Shown here one piece after another: positions 38,871-51,204 of a stretch of 64,000 nt of DNA. The position numbers were made by a program, and so were the translations under genes. The notes beneath the pieces were generated by a model. That model was not told where the DNA came from. It saw only the letters and a list, made by a program, of their open reading frames with translations, and ran no database searches. The first letter of the stretch is position 1; every line of letters starts with the position of its first letter. Source of the stretch: Brachionus manjavacas (taxonomy: Eukaryota > Rotifera > Eurotatoria > Ploima > Brachionidae); NCBI GenBank assembly GCA_019054805.1, contig JAHQIY010000005.1, forward strand, positions 4,199,501-4,263,500. Reading direction: 5' to 3'.

Positions 38871-40827
38871 ATTCCAAGCTTGAAAGAAAGCTTCTAATAA
38901 GTTAAATAAATTTAAAATTCAAAAATTAAAAACATACACGCGATTCAAAAATATATTTCAGTTTTGATAAAACAAAGCTTCAGAAAATGAAGCAAAATAG
39001 CATTCAAAACTAAATTTGCATTCTACTTTGAATATTTTGATGAATGTGTATTAAATTTTATTTGTGCTCAAACAGTTGAATTTACCTAGCTAAATATAAT
39101 TGTAAATAACTTTTTAATAAAAAATATTTGCTATTTATTAAGTTTTCATTTATTCTCCTTGACATACTCTTGCTTACTGATAACATCTTAGGAGATAAGA
39201 AAACTGATTTCATACTTGTTTATGATTAGGACTACCATTTTTCAATAATAAAAAATTTTTTTTGATTTTTATCTTTTTGAAAATCTAAAACACAACGATA
39301 TGTTGGGAACCAAAGAGTATTATGAGTATGAGCAAAATTTTTCAACTAGCTTTTTCAAAGATATTTGTTTACATTGGCAAAAAAAATTTTCTTATTTAAA
39401 AAAAATAGTAAATTATTTATTTGTTTTAAGCTGAGAACTATTTTTGGATAATTCTATAGTTGAAAAAAAAAGAAAATTGTCCTAAACCAGAAATTTTTAT
39501 CAACTGGTTTTAGGATAAATTTTTTTTAATGCCTTCTTAAATTTCCAAAATTAATAGAAATTTTATGCTCTAAAGAAGCAAAAGTGATTATTTTTTGACT
39601 GAGTAAATGAATCTTTTAAATAGTTTATTATATTTCAAAGATTAATATACAAATTTATGAGTAACGATTTTTAATTATTGAACGAAAATTATTAAAAAAT
39701 ATTTAGTCATAAAGTCAAAGTCTCTAAAGCGTCAAAAAAGTATTTATTAAAATATCTAGACAGTTTCAAAAATATTGAATGCAAAAATTTGAAACAATTT
39801 ATTTTACAAGAGGTGGCAGATTATTTAAATTTTTTTTTAAATAATATAGTTTGATTTCAAAATTTTGAATTATAAAAATCTCTATTAAAATTTCAATTCA
39901 CTAAATTTGACTTATATGCTCATTCAATTTAAATTATTCATTGTCATTTATTGATATTTAATTATATTAAGCACTTCAAATAAAAATTAATCGCATACAA
40001 TAAAATATTTTAAAAAATTTCAAAAAATAATTTTTTTTCAAAAAATAATGAAATTCACTATGGTTTTTAATAGATTTTTTGTCAAACAAAAATAAAATGT
40101 AACTTCCATTGCCTTAAATAGTTGCTTAAATGCATGTTTATAAATGGTTTAAAAGCCTGATTAAATAATAATGCTTTTAATTAAATCAATCAATTTTGAT
40201 CATATTAAATGCTTGACATTAGAAGAAGTAAAAACTAATTTTGATTTATGTAGCTAAAATAAAACTCGGCAACTTCCTAATAAGTTACCTAAGTTTCTTG
40301 AAAGTCATTGATTTAATAAATCACAGAATTTTTGTTTTTCCAAATGCAAATTTATTTGATCCCGAAAATTCTTTAATTAATGACAAAATAAGAAGTTTAC
40401 GTGATCCTGGAGAATGAAAAATGATGAATTAAGACCGCAGAATTTAAACAAAAAGCATCATACTTGAATAAAATGCTTGAAAAATAAACTTCCTAAAAGC
40501 CCACAACTTCAAAATTTCGAATTAATTCAAGAAATTTTTTCCATTAAAAATGAAAAGACGTAGGCTTGTTTGTGTCTTTTTATAAGTCTAGTTATTTTTT
40601 AAATTAAAAATACAAAAAAGTCACTCTTTCCTTATTTTTATCCGATTGATTACATTAAAAGATTATGAAATAAATTAGCTGAAATTGTTTTTTTTATTTA
40701 TTTTAATGATTTTTATCTATGTCTTTTTTCCTGTAATTTTTTGTCTATTATAGAACTTTTTTCTTACCAAGATTAATTAGGATGCAAATTTATTTGTTGC
40801 ATAACCATTGTTTGGCTTACCAAATCC
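38871..40827. other. AT-rich intergenic interval
   Basis: About 2 kb between MRPS35 and TH, divergent. I see no coding potential. A short inverted repeat (CCTAAACCAG / CTGGTTTTAGG) lies near 39481-39513. Confidence 0.5.
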
Positions 40828-40833
40828 TATAAA
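40828..40833 (+). promoter_or_regulatory. TATA-like box of TH
   Basis: TATAAA in context CCTATAAATTC lies 45-50 bases upstream of the TH start codon. The position is plausible for a core promoter, but chance matches are common in AT-rich DNA. Confidence 0.3.
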
Positions 40834-40877
40834 TTCTGATCAATTTTTTTTTTCATCAAAGAATTTTAATAGTAAAA

Positions 40878-42673
40878 ATGTCTAAAACTGAAAATTCAAG
40901 CAGAGCCAAGTATGGTGCTATAAAGAGTTATAGCATAGAAGTAAATTTTCTTTAACCAAAAACCTCTTTCAGCTTTAACAACTTTTTTAAGTATGGCTAT
41001 GTGGCCAAGAAAAGAAGCTTGATCGAGGATGCTAAATTTGAACATAATGTACTTCATGCTCAACAGAGCATTGAAAAGTATGACAATGGCAACGCAGATG
41101 AAATTGATTCAATACACAAATTGATGATATCATTAGATAATCAAATAGATGGCATAAAAATAATAGTTGACAAATTAAAAGTTAGTTGCAGGTTCAATTT
41201 TTCACATCTTGAATTTTTAAACAAAAAATGAATTTAGAATTCGGGTTGTTTTTTGGACCACATTGAAAGCAGGCCCACTAAAAAGAAAAGAAATGCCAAT
41301 TATGAATTGTATTTGGAGATTAAGGCAAAAAATAAAAATTTTGCTTATTTGGTCGAAAAGTTGAAAGAGTCATCATTTCTTTCAAATGTTGTAGTATTGG
41401 ACATTGAAACTAAATCCGAGGAAAAAATTTGGATCCCATTTAATGTTTGGGAGCTGGATAATTGCACTCATTTAAATATCAAATATGAACCGGATATTGA
41501 TTCAAGACATCCAGTAAAAATAAAAGTCTTTTTTAAATAAGTTTTTAATTTTTTTAAGGGTTTTTCTGATATGCAATACAGAAAGAGACGCCAAGATATA
41601 GCTGACATAGCTTTTTCATTCAAACAGTTAGTTATTTTGTTTAATAAAATGATCATTAATATTTTTTTACAAGTGGTGATCGTATTCCGCGAGTAGTGTA
41701 CACAAATGATGAACTGAATACTTGGAATGTAATTTATAGGGAACTAATGGTACTTTATCCTACCCATGCTTGTAAAGAGCATATTGAAGCTATAAAAAAT
41801 TTGGAGAAAAATGGTTTATACGCACCAAATTTTATTCCACAGCTGGAAGATGTTTCAATTTTTTTAAAAAGTTTAAAAAATTAAGCTCATTTGGCTTCCT
41901 AGCATTAAGAGATTTTTTTTAGAAAGATCAGGATTTCAATTGAGACCAGTAGCTGGATTATTGAGCGCAAGAGATTTTTTGGCCAGTTTAGCGTTTAGAG
42001 TATTCCAGTGCACGCAGTATATTAGACACAGTTCATCGCCTCTTCATTCTCCTGAACCGTAAGTTATTTTATGAAAACAAGTTTATTTTTTATTTTTTTA
42101 GTGACTGTGTTCATGAATTACTCGGCCATGTTCCCTTGCTATCTAATCCAAATTTTGCAGAATTTTCGCAAGTAATTGGCTTATGTTCATTAGGTGCATC
42201 TGATGAAGACATAATTAAGCTGTCTACGGTAACTAATTAATGAAAGATTTTTTTATTTATTAATATCTAAATTTTAGCTCTATTGGTTTACAATCGAGTT
42301 TGGACTTTGTCAAGAAGGGAATGAAATAAAAGCATATGGCGCTGGATTACTTTCTGCTTTTGGAGAATTGAAGCATTCTTTATCTGGAGTTCCGCAGCTA
42401 AAAAATTTCGAACCTTTCTCAGCATCAGTACAAGAATACCAAGATGAAGATTATCAACCATTATATTTTATTGCGAACAGTTTTGAAGACGTAAAGCAGA
42501 AGGTCAAGAAATTTTCAAAATCACTCAAAAGAAAATACAAGCTTAGATATGATCCATATACACAGTCACTTCAAGTTATTGATAATGCAAATGTAATAAC
42601 TGAAGTAAAAAAAGAAATAAATGATGGTTTTGACGAAATCGTAGAAACTCTTGATAGTTTAAGTCTGCTTTAG
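40878..42673 (+). CDS. TH: Tyrosine 3-monooxygenase (tyrosine hydroxylase)
   Basis: Predicted exons: 40878-40940, 40992-41180, 41238-41513, 41559-41626, 41674-41870, 41923-42058, 42102-42228, 42278-42673; 483 aa. The rate-limiting, tetrahydrobiopterin- and iron-dependent step of catecholamine synthesis. The regulatory domain has KKRSLIEDA, matching the mammalian PKA site RRQSLIEDA (Ser30 here, Ser40 in human), which separates TH from phenylalanine and tryptophan hydroxylases. The catalytic domain is nearly unchanged: [36 protein letters not shown] with iron ligands His314 and His319, and Glu359 in FTIEFGLC, with spacing identical to human. The C-terminal tetramerisation helix ends in ETLDSLSLL. 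Marks dopaminergic cells. Convergent with TTC36. Confidence 0.96.
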
Positions 42674-43099
42674 AATTTTTATTTTAGAAATGGTTGGGTG
42701 TTTTGATATATTGTAATTTTTGAGTGTTTTAATTTTTTGATGGAAACTAAAATTTTGATTAAAAATTTTATAAAATCGGTGTTAAGTGTTAATAAAATTT
42801 AATTTAAAACAAAATATCAAGATTTAATTCTTTAAAACACTTAAATTTTAGAGTTAAACTTCAAATAAAGAAATAAATTTAATTTGAAATAAATGTCTTC
42901 CATATTTGCATTCATATTTTTTTAGATTATTATATTTTGCTTAAAATTGAGTTGATCTTAAAAGCTTTTTGAACAAATGAATAAATGGTCAGAACAAAAC
43001 TATGCAGTAGTTATTAGACATAAATCTTGGTCATTTTTTCTAATTCAAAATAAATACAAAAATAAACCAAATATTTTTATTTTCCTTAAAATGTTCTTC

Positions 43100-44875
43100 T
43101 CAATAAGATTCACCCTTCTTTATTTTTTCGAAAACATCCGAGAGCATTTGATTACACAAAGCAGCATACGGATTCATGGACACTACTTGTTGCTTGGCAA
43201 AACAGTTTCCACAACTGCTAGCTACTTTAAAACACTCGATCGCTTCATCATCCTTACCTTTGATAAACATTTAATATTCAAATAAACAATAAATTAATAT
43301 TACCTTTTAATCTCAATATTGTTCCTTTTTGCGTCAAAGCCAAAGCTAAAACCTTATGATCATTGAACTCTTTTGATAAGTCTATAGCTTTTTCCAAGTC
43401 ATTCCAGGCCTCTATTGGAAACAAAGAAAAAATCTAATCTTAAATAATTTATTCAAAAATTTTATTTAAACAGCATTTAAAACATCCTATTTCTGACTAG
43501 AATTAATTTTGCTCATCAGTCTTTGGCTCAGTCGAATTGTAATGTTCTCCAGAGCCTAACATGTGTCTATGATAAGTAATAACAAGTCGATTTTTTTGAT
43601 CCTCGCCAATTACAATTTCAGATCCTTCGCCTTGCACTACCTCAATGGAGACCTTTAAAACATCTGACAAAGCTTTTAGTTCCAACTGTCCGCCCCAAAC
43701 TGGAGTATTTCTAATACTATGACAATATTCTCTGTATTCCTCTATTCCCAAAAAATCGCCCTCATCATTTGTCAAGTAAGGCTGAAAATCATCTGTGTGC
43801 TGAAGCATGTAATCACAAGTTAAGTCTCTAAGCTCTTGAAATGTTTTGTTCACTGATAATTTTGTCTTAATTTGATCAGAAACAGCATAGTACATGCAAT
43901 TACCATCTGATATCACTTCTTTAACGTTTAAGTCTTTTTTTGAAAGCTTTTCTTTTATTTTTTTGAGCTCAATCGCAGCAGGTCCTTTTTGGTTCTCTAT
44001 CTCTTGCAAAGAAATAGCTTTTTCTCTTTCAAGCTCTAACTTTTCTTTCTTTTCTCGTCTTTTTTGTGATTTACTAATTTTTTCGGTTCTATTGTCATTA
44101 GAGCCACTCAACATCGGTTCATTAGATTTTTCATTAAATTTTTCATTACATTGTTTTGCTGGCTGATTAATTTTTTTTATTTCTAATAAACATCTTTCCT
44201 CAAACTCTCGTTCAAGTTTTTCTATTTCTGTGTCAATTTCTTTCTTTTTTTTCCTATCTCCTTTGGTAACTGACTTTTTTAAAGACTGTAATTTAGCCTG
44301 TAAGTCTTTTTTTTCCAGTCGATGACGATTAGTCACACTCTCAAGAGTTTCGCCATTTCCTATAAATATTTTAAATAAAATTTAATATTAAAAGCTAGAC
44401 CAAGAATTAAGGGAAGTAAATGCTGTTTTTTTTTTAAGAGAAAATTTTACGATCGGTATCTCCCGAAAGTCTTAGAGCTTGGGCTCTATTATTGTATGAA
44501 GAAGCCCAATGAGGTGCTAATTCAATTGCTTTGCTGAAAGTCTCAATTGATTTTTTCAAATCTCCAGCTTGGGCTGCTTTTACACCTAAATTGAATGATT
44601 AAAATTCTTGGTCTTGGTTACTTAGACGCCTCAGATGCATTTGAGGTATCTAAAAAAAAGAAATGTAGTACCTTCAATTTCGAGAGATTTAGCCTCGTTT
44701 ATAGCCGAGTTTGCTTCATATTCTGCAATATTATGGTTAAAAATTAAAAATTCAATTAAAAATCAATGTTTAGCTATTTACTAGATTCAGTGGTTGGCTT
44801 GAGCTCGCTATCTTCAAATGGCGTATTTGGGTTTAGAATTGCGTTCAAGACGCGTTCGTCATTTCGATTAGACAT
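43100..44875 (-). CDS. TTC36: TPR protein TTC36
   Basis: Predicted exons (minus): 44875-44782, 44722-44672, 44585-44451, 43411-43304, 43257-43100; 181 aa against 189 in human. The N-terminal signature [15 protein letters not shown] matches the TTC36 leader. Three tetratricopeptide units follow: [31 protein letters not shown]...[11 protein letters not shown], and [14 protein letters not shown]. The end, [11 protein letters not shown], is diagnostic for the family. In mammals TTC36 binds HSP70 and stabilises 4-hydroxyphenylpyruvate dioxygenase in tyrosine breakdown; whether that holds here is unknown. Intron 3 is 1039 bases and contains the OTUD6B coding exon on the same strand, and both downstream acceptors are in the same phase. 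Neighbouring TH (tail to tail) is a curious link to tyrosine metabolism. Confidence 0.92.
43503..44359 (-). CDS. OTUD6B: OTU deubiquitinase OTUD6B-like exon, nested in TTC36 intron
   Basis: A single open exon encodes about 284 aa from the acceptor at 44359 to the stop. A Lys/Glu-rich coiled coil ([37 protein letters not shown]) precedes the OTU cysteine protease domain. Numbered from the GTG at 44336, the domain holds [14 protein letters not shown] with catalytic Cys147, [17 protein letters not shown] and GSGEHYNS with catalytic His265. Order and spacing match animal OTUD6B. No in-frame ATG opens the exon; the first is codon 75 (44114), after part of the coiled coil. The exon begins in phase with an AG acceptor, so an upstream exon is needed. 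The only phase-compatible donor I found nearby is that of TTC36 exon 3 (91-base intron). Confidence 0.85.
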
Positions 44876-46833
44876 TTCTAAAAAGGTGTGCTTCTGATTT
44901 TCAACAAATGGAATCTTATTAAATTTGAGAGATTTTTTTTATATTATTAAAAAATATGCTTTTACTTAACTAGATTTGAAAATTATTTGTCACTTAAAAA
45001 ACTTAACTTTTTTCCTTGTTTGTATCAAATTGCACAATCAGTTTCTAAACAACTAAAAAGCAATACCGATGAAATTTCTCATATCAATAATTATTTAAAT
45101 TTGTATATTTTTTTAATCTAATAAATTTAGACCAAATCCAAAGTTTGACAAAACGATATTACTAACATAAACTGAGAAAAAAATCTACTTTAGGGAAATA
45201 ATGTGAATAAAGTTGGTTAACTTTCTAAATCTTTAAAGGGTTATTAAAAATATTAAACTTAATTTTTGAAAATTTCTTTGAAGAATATAACACTTTTTTA
45301 AGGTTATTATTTAAGGGAATATTTACTCTGAAAATTGACCGAACAAAAATATATCATCAAATTATTATCACAAAAGACAAAGACATAAATTGAATTAAAA
45401 TAAATGATTTCCTTTTCGTAATTGGTATTTTTAGGCAGAAGATATGAAAATCCAAATAACTGCTCTGAACTTTTTAAAATTTTTAACTGGCTGTGTGTTA
45501 AGGTCAAGATTTGAGTCTATAAAAAATCCAAGGTATTCTTTCTGATTTGTTTTGTTAAGTTCGGATCCATTTAGTTGGAAAACCGACTTAAATAATTGAA
45601 TATCAAAGCTAACAACTTTTGTTTTATTAGTGTTAAATTTAATTCTCCATTTATTCCCATAAGAACCACAAATACCTAAAAGCATTTGTAGATGGGAGTC
45701 AACTGAGCTTATTAATATTATATCATCTGCATAGACAATGGTATAAACATTAAGATCTTTATAAAGAGCTCCAAGCTCCTTGTTTAGACATTCTATTTTA
45801 AAATCATCAATAAAGATGTTAAAAAGAAATGAAGATAAAATAGCTCCTTGTTTTACACCAGCTTCAATTTTAAAGACATCTTTAGTTAAATTATTCTAAG
45901 AAGTACCCAGCAGGAAATATCCAGTCTCTTTAATAATATGAAGAATAAGCCATCACGCTATTTAGCGTCATTAAAAAACAATAAATTTACAAGATATATG
46001 CAATACTCAGAAAAAAAAATCAAATATGTGAAAGACTTGATTTGTTATTTTTAGAAAAAACTATTGCGCTGTCTTGAATTTAACTAAATAAAATTCCAAA
46101 AATTGGAACTTATTTCCCCTTTTTGAATTTTCTTTTCACCAAATATGAAAAAAATTTAAGTAAATAAAAAATAAAATAATATCAGAATTTTCATTAAAGT
46201 TTTTATTTTTTGATTGATAATTCAACAAAAATAAAATTAATTGAAAAGAATATGTTTTTAAATATTTTATTAAAAATTAAACATTGAATTGTTTAGTTTC
46301 ACTTTTTTCCAGCTTTCGTTTTTCTAAAAAAAAATTAGTTAAATTTGAATTTGATTTAAAAAAAAAGAACAAAAAAGCTGATTTTTATTGAATACATTTC
46401 AAACTGTCCATCAACGACTCATTAATTAAGAAATAAATACTAAAAAGATTCTTTAAAAAAAGAAGATATCTAAGTAAAAAATCAAGAATAAAAACACAAA
46501 TATTTTGATTTAATCAAATGAGTCATTAACTGGTCAAATTAATAAAAGTTAGCTAAATTTTTTAAAATTATGCAATTGATAATATTCATAGATATTTATA
46601 GATTGAAGATTTAATATCAAAGATTAATTTTCCCCAACACATGATTCATGCATTGAATTGTAATAAAAATAATCAAAACATTTATTCTAATTTTCAAGAT
46701 CATTAAATAATCATTCATTTTATTAAACTTTAGGAACTAGAATTAAATTTTCAGCACTCCTAGAACTTACTTTATCTTTTTAAAATTTAATTTTATTAAA
46801 TCGTGATAACATTACTTAAAAATAAAATATTTC
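44876..46833. other. Intergenic, with a LINE fragment
   Basis: Between TTC36 and the MORN1 3' end I see only the reverse-transcriptase fragment at 45431-45897 and AT-rich sequence. Confidence 0.5.
45431..45897 (-). mobile_element. LINE reverse transcriptase fragment with intact YADD
   Basis: One continuous minus-strand frame encodes EAGVKQGAILSSFLFNIFID, then YTIVYADDIILIS with the catalytic Tyr-Ala-Asp-Asp. KWRIKFNTNKTKVVSF and QKEYLGFFIDSNL follow. This is RT domains 4 to 7 of a non-LTR element, uninterrupted for about 155 codons, and so the youngest-looking RT piece in the window. Both ends are missing and a stop lies just upstream. It differs in sequence from the copies at 15-17 kb. Confidence 0.85.
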
Positions 46834-49800
46834 TTACGCTTTGGCTTCAATAGAAATACTATTTCTTGACGAACTTTTGCGTGCTTCGGTTTGCTTTACA
46901 TACAAAACACAATCTAAATAAGCTGATTTGAGCCGTTTTCCGAAAATTGGAGGGTTAGATAAGTCTTCAGCAATTAAAACACAATTCACTTATTTAAATA
47001 TTTGATTAATTTTAAAAATAATCAAAAATTAGTCTTACTTGAATTTTCGTTAATATGAAATTTACTCAAATCTGGAGAAAGTTTATTACCAATTGAAGGA
47101 ACTTTTGGCAGGTTGCTTGAACTCTTTCGAGTCATCTTTTTCGTCTCTATTATTTCTTCAATTTTTTTTGGAATCTGAACACTATCTACATAGAGATTAT
47201 TGAAAAGTGCCTCTCCGTTTTGGTTATTAGCAATCTGCTCAAACGCTTTTGAGCTTTTTGAAACTATGTCGTCACCTTGAACAGCACTTTTAGTTTCGGA
47301 TTTATTATCATTCTGGTTTGTTTGGTCACTTTCTTTTTTCAATTTAAGATTTTTACTTAAAAATATTTAAAATATTACTTTTGACATCAATAAATGTATC
47401 ATTCAGGTTTTCACTTTCTTCAACTAGGTAAGAATCAAATTTGAATTTTGCTGATTCATTAAATGCAAGCAGCTGAACTGGAATATAAGAAAATCCACTA
47501 GTTTGAAAAAAAAATTATTTTTTATCTCTTCAACTTCTTAAAAGTCTTACAACTCAGTGCCAACCTCATTTTCATATTTATTTGTGTCAGTTATGTCAAC
47601 TTTAAATCCAAATGTTAGTTGAATAGTCCTATTTTCCTCTAATTTTTTAAATTAAATTTTTATTTTCCAAATCAAATTAATAATACCTTTGAAAATTTCA
47701 TTTTCTTCATTCAAAGATTTAACTATTATTCTAAATTGGCTAGAATAGCCTTCATATATTTCAAATTTTTTTTCTTCCGGTAAATCGAAAGCTAGTTGAG
47801 TGGCAAATTTAATTGGGAGTCCATTTTCAAAAATTCCTTCATAAGAATATCCATCAAAGCTTTTGTACAATCCATGTCCATTCATTAGATCATTGCGCCA
47901 TTGGCCATCATAAACATTTCCATTTGAGTATTCCAGATCGCCATGACCTTGTCTTTTGTCTCGTATCCAATCTCCTGTATACACAGATCCATCTGAATAT
48001 TTTTGAGAGCCTTGGCCATGTCTCTTATTCAAATACCACTGACCTTTGTAATTTTGATTCATTTTAAATTCATTAAGTTCACCATATCCGTGCTTCATGT
48101 TGTTATCAAAGTCTCCTTCGTATACATATTTATTCCGGCATCTTAAGACACCCTTTCCTTGATAATGACCTTCTAAAAAATCTCCAGTATATTCAGTTTC
48201 TCTTGTTCTATCATATTTGTATCCTTTGCCTGTCATTTCGCCATCTCTGAATTCTCCTTCATAAAACGAACCATCTTTCATGATAAATTTACCGTTTCCT
48301 TCAAAATAATACTTTTCAAAATCTGTTATCCAAATTAACTGATTTTACCATTTTTGATCCCATCTTTCCACTCACCTTCATATCTAAAAAATTTATTATC
48401 GTAGACATAAATCCCAAAACCTTAATTATTAAAACCTAAAAAATAGAAAAATCTAAAAAACAAAACTTAACGCCAGTCAGAATAAAAGATAGTTTTTTAG
48501 TGTCCAAGATTATTTTTAGATTCAAGTCAAATTTACTGTGACGGACACATGAACCTAGTTTTAAACGAAAATGAAAATAAATTCAGAATCGACTTTAAAA
48601 AAAAAATTTTCAATAAATTATCCCGTTTTGTTTATCCAAAAAAAATCAACATAAGATAACTATTTTTTTTTCTTAAAAAAATAACAATTAAATGTAAATA
48701 ATAATTCAACGTATACAAATACATGGTCAAGACTGATTTGAGAGCATCAAAATAGGACCATCTCTTAAAAGAAATGCAAGAAATAGAGTCGAGTTCCCAA
48801 AACTGCTTTACAAGATTCGATCAATATTTTTTTTTGGAATTATAAATAGAACTATTCTTGATTTTTATTTATTTTTCAAAATGAGACTTTTACTTTTTTT
48901 ATTTTAATATGTTCAAACTCTTTTCCTTTTATAATGGATAGCGATATGCTTTATTTTACAGCGTATTTAAAGAGGTCCAAGTGCTGGCCTCAGCCTTAGA
49001 AATAAATTTATATAATTCAATTTGAAATTAAAAACTTAAATAAAAAAAATTAATCAATAGTTAAATCTACTTGAAAATCTCTCAAAAAATTCTATGATTT
49101 TCTTCAATTCTAATTTACATTTAATACACGTTGTTTATTAATACCATTTTTTGTCCATAACATCTTCGTTTCCTTCTTGAAATCTTAATCTGTTAAGGCT
49201 CCTATTTATCTATTCCTCTCTCTTTTCTTTAGCTTGGTTCATTAAATTTTCATCAATTCTCAAAGACTCAATTATATTCAATACAGAGGCGTTAAAAAGT
49301 TCCATAATAAAGTCCAAGTCCGGACTTTAATAAATTATATATATAAATTTTTTATATTTTTACAAAAGTCCAACACTAACTTGGCCCCCATAATAACTGA
49401 CTAAGTTTAATTTAAAAAATAAAAATTATAGAAATTTGAATATCAAAAATGCTAGATAATTTTTGTTTGTTTTTTAAAATTAACTTAAATAAAAATAATT
49501 TCGGTTAACCACAATTGTTTATCATTAGTGTTTGATACGGTCAAGACAAACCGGTCCAATGTACTGATGGTTTTTAGCGGTATGACCGCCCGCTAAAAGA
49601 TTGCCCCTGGCTAATGCGGACATGGTCACGGTTTCTGAAAATTTTAGCCGGTTAAGTGCCCGCTTATACGGATCCGGACACTATTTATCATGTGTGATGA
49701 TCAGGGCCAAAAGATCTTCTTGCCGTTCAAGGTAGTTATTGTGGCGGTCTAGTATGTGTCATAGTCCATACTTGGACTAAAAAAATAAAAAGTCGTAGTT

Positions 49801-51114
49801 TTGAGCTTTTGAAAAAAAAAATTCAAAATATTTTTGAATGATTTTTTTATTCATTCATAAAAAAAATTTAATATCCCTTTTGTGTCAGTTAGCGGGATAT
49901 CCATGAAAAAAAAATTAATTTCGAATACTCAATTTAAAAACACAACCCAAGACTAAATAAAAAGTTGCTAAATTTTTTATTGTAAATATGACAAGTAAAC
50001 GGAATAAATACTATAAATTTTAAAATGAGGATAATTTTGTTAATTAAGAAAACGGGTTGTTTTCTCTTTCTTAAATTTCATGACTATTTTATTGAATAAA
50101 AAATTACAATTATCCATAACAAGAATATTAGAAAGATTGCTTAAAATAAAAAACTGAATAATTTTCTCATTTTTCAAAACGGGATATTTATTTTTACTTA
50201 ACTTATGACTCTGAAACAGCTTAGTAAAACTCTGAAAGTTCTTCAAAATACAAGTGGCGTTGAATTTTAAGCATTTTACTGTAAATTAAAATCATACCAT
50301 TTCTTAGATTATTAGAAATTTCGCCTTTGTAGTTGTGCTTAAAATTGTCATTTTTAAAAGTGTTTATAGACTTTTTTAAGCTGGTAGTATTCAACGAATT
50401 CGAATAAGAATTAAAATCTATGTAGGTGCTATCTTGTTTAGGGACGAAAGAAAAATACCGATCAACTAAAAAGTCGAAATTTATTTTCAATTTGTTATTT
50501 GTTTCTTCCGAATTGCTGACCACTGGTACACTGCCAAGAATAGAATTTTCGAATGGCTGAGAAATGTATTGAATATTGTTGAATTCTTCTAAAAAATTTT
50601 GAACAACATTCAAAATTTTGAAAGAATCATCTGAACTTGATTGATTAGACTCTAAATTGGTGACATTTATCATGTTACAGAGTAAACAGGTCAAATCATC
50701 GCTGAGGATAAAATTTTCAAAGTTTTTTTTCAGCTCGTTATGAATTGATTGAATATAAGCAAATGTATCACTATTTGATTCATCATATAAATATATTATC
50801 GAGGCGATAAAAAATTGGGAGATTTTTTTGGTTGTATAACTATTTTCGATTAAGGAATAAATGACGCTCTTATCAGAACCATCAATTAGTTGAACATATT
50901 TGGTTGCATATTTTGAGTTTTCAAGCTCGACTGAATAGTCAGATATGAAGCAATTTATGTTTATTCGGTTATTTTCCACTAGTGACTCGAAACTTTTGGT
51001 CATCAAAGTAAAATTATTCAATTCATTCGAAATAGATTCGATAAATTTATTTTTAAGAAGCTTAGAACTGCTTATCAAGAGAATATTGACGCCGTCCGAA
51101 TTTTCTATTGTCAT
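46834..51114 (-). CDS. MORN1: MORN1-like protein with N-terminal GTPase-like extension
   Basis: Predicted exons (minus): 51114-50298, 48420-48349, 48298-47687, 47638-47551, 47497-47379, 47332-47039, 46988-46834; 718 aa. Residues 273-460 or so are MORN repeats (GFGIYVYDNKFFRYEGEW, SFYEGEFRDGEMTGKG, YEGDFDNNMKHGYGE, YTGDWIRDKRQGHG). They match vertebrate MORN1, and so does the C-terminal block VLIAEDLSNPPIFGKRL. The first exon adds about 272 residues absent from vertebrate MORN1, and ends YKGEISNNLRNG, in phase with the next MORN unit. This part reads like a decayed small GTPase: NILLISSSKLLKNKFIE where the P-loop would be, YVQLIDGS, and ASIIYLYDESNSDTFAYI. The gap is a 1877-base intron. A perfect RFX X-box stands 77 bases before the first exon's ATG, supporting this start and a ciliary role. 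Confidence 0.82.
49311..49779. mobile_element. Inverted-repeat element in MORN1 intron 1
   Basis: The left end has AAAGTCCAAGTCCGGACTTT. The right end, reversed, has TTAGTCCAAGTATGGACT. These outline a roughly 470-base element with imperfect inverted termini. The right half (49530-49770) is much richer in G+C than the surrounding intron and holds several short palindromic words (AGCGG...CCGCCCGCT, CCGGACAC). No transposase frame is present, so it would be non-autonomous. Confidence 0.45.
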
Positions 51115-51190
51115 TTCTAAATGGAAATAATAAAAGTATTAATTTTTCAATTTTATTTCAAGCATCTTATTTTTTAAATTCAAAATTTTA

Positions 51191-51204
51191 GTAACCATGG
51201 AAAC
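51191..51204 (-). promoter_or_regulatory. RFX X-box upstream of MORN1
   Basis: GTAACCATGGAAAC is a perfect match to GTNRCC-AT-RGNAAC, 77 bases upstream of the first ATG at 51114. The near-palindrome reads in either direction. Confidence 0.65.

Noticed and set aside
44586-44671. 28-base micro-exon within TTC36 intron 2, flanked by TTTTAG and GTAACC
   Set aside because: Its inclusion would shift the TTC36 frame, and the direct joint gives the conserved sequence.
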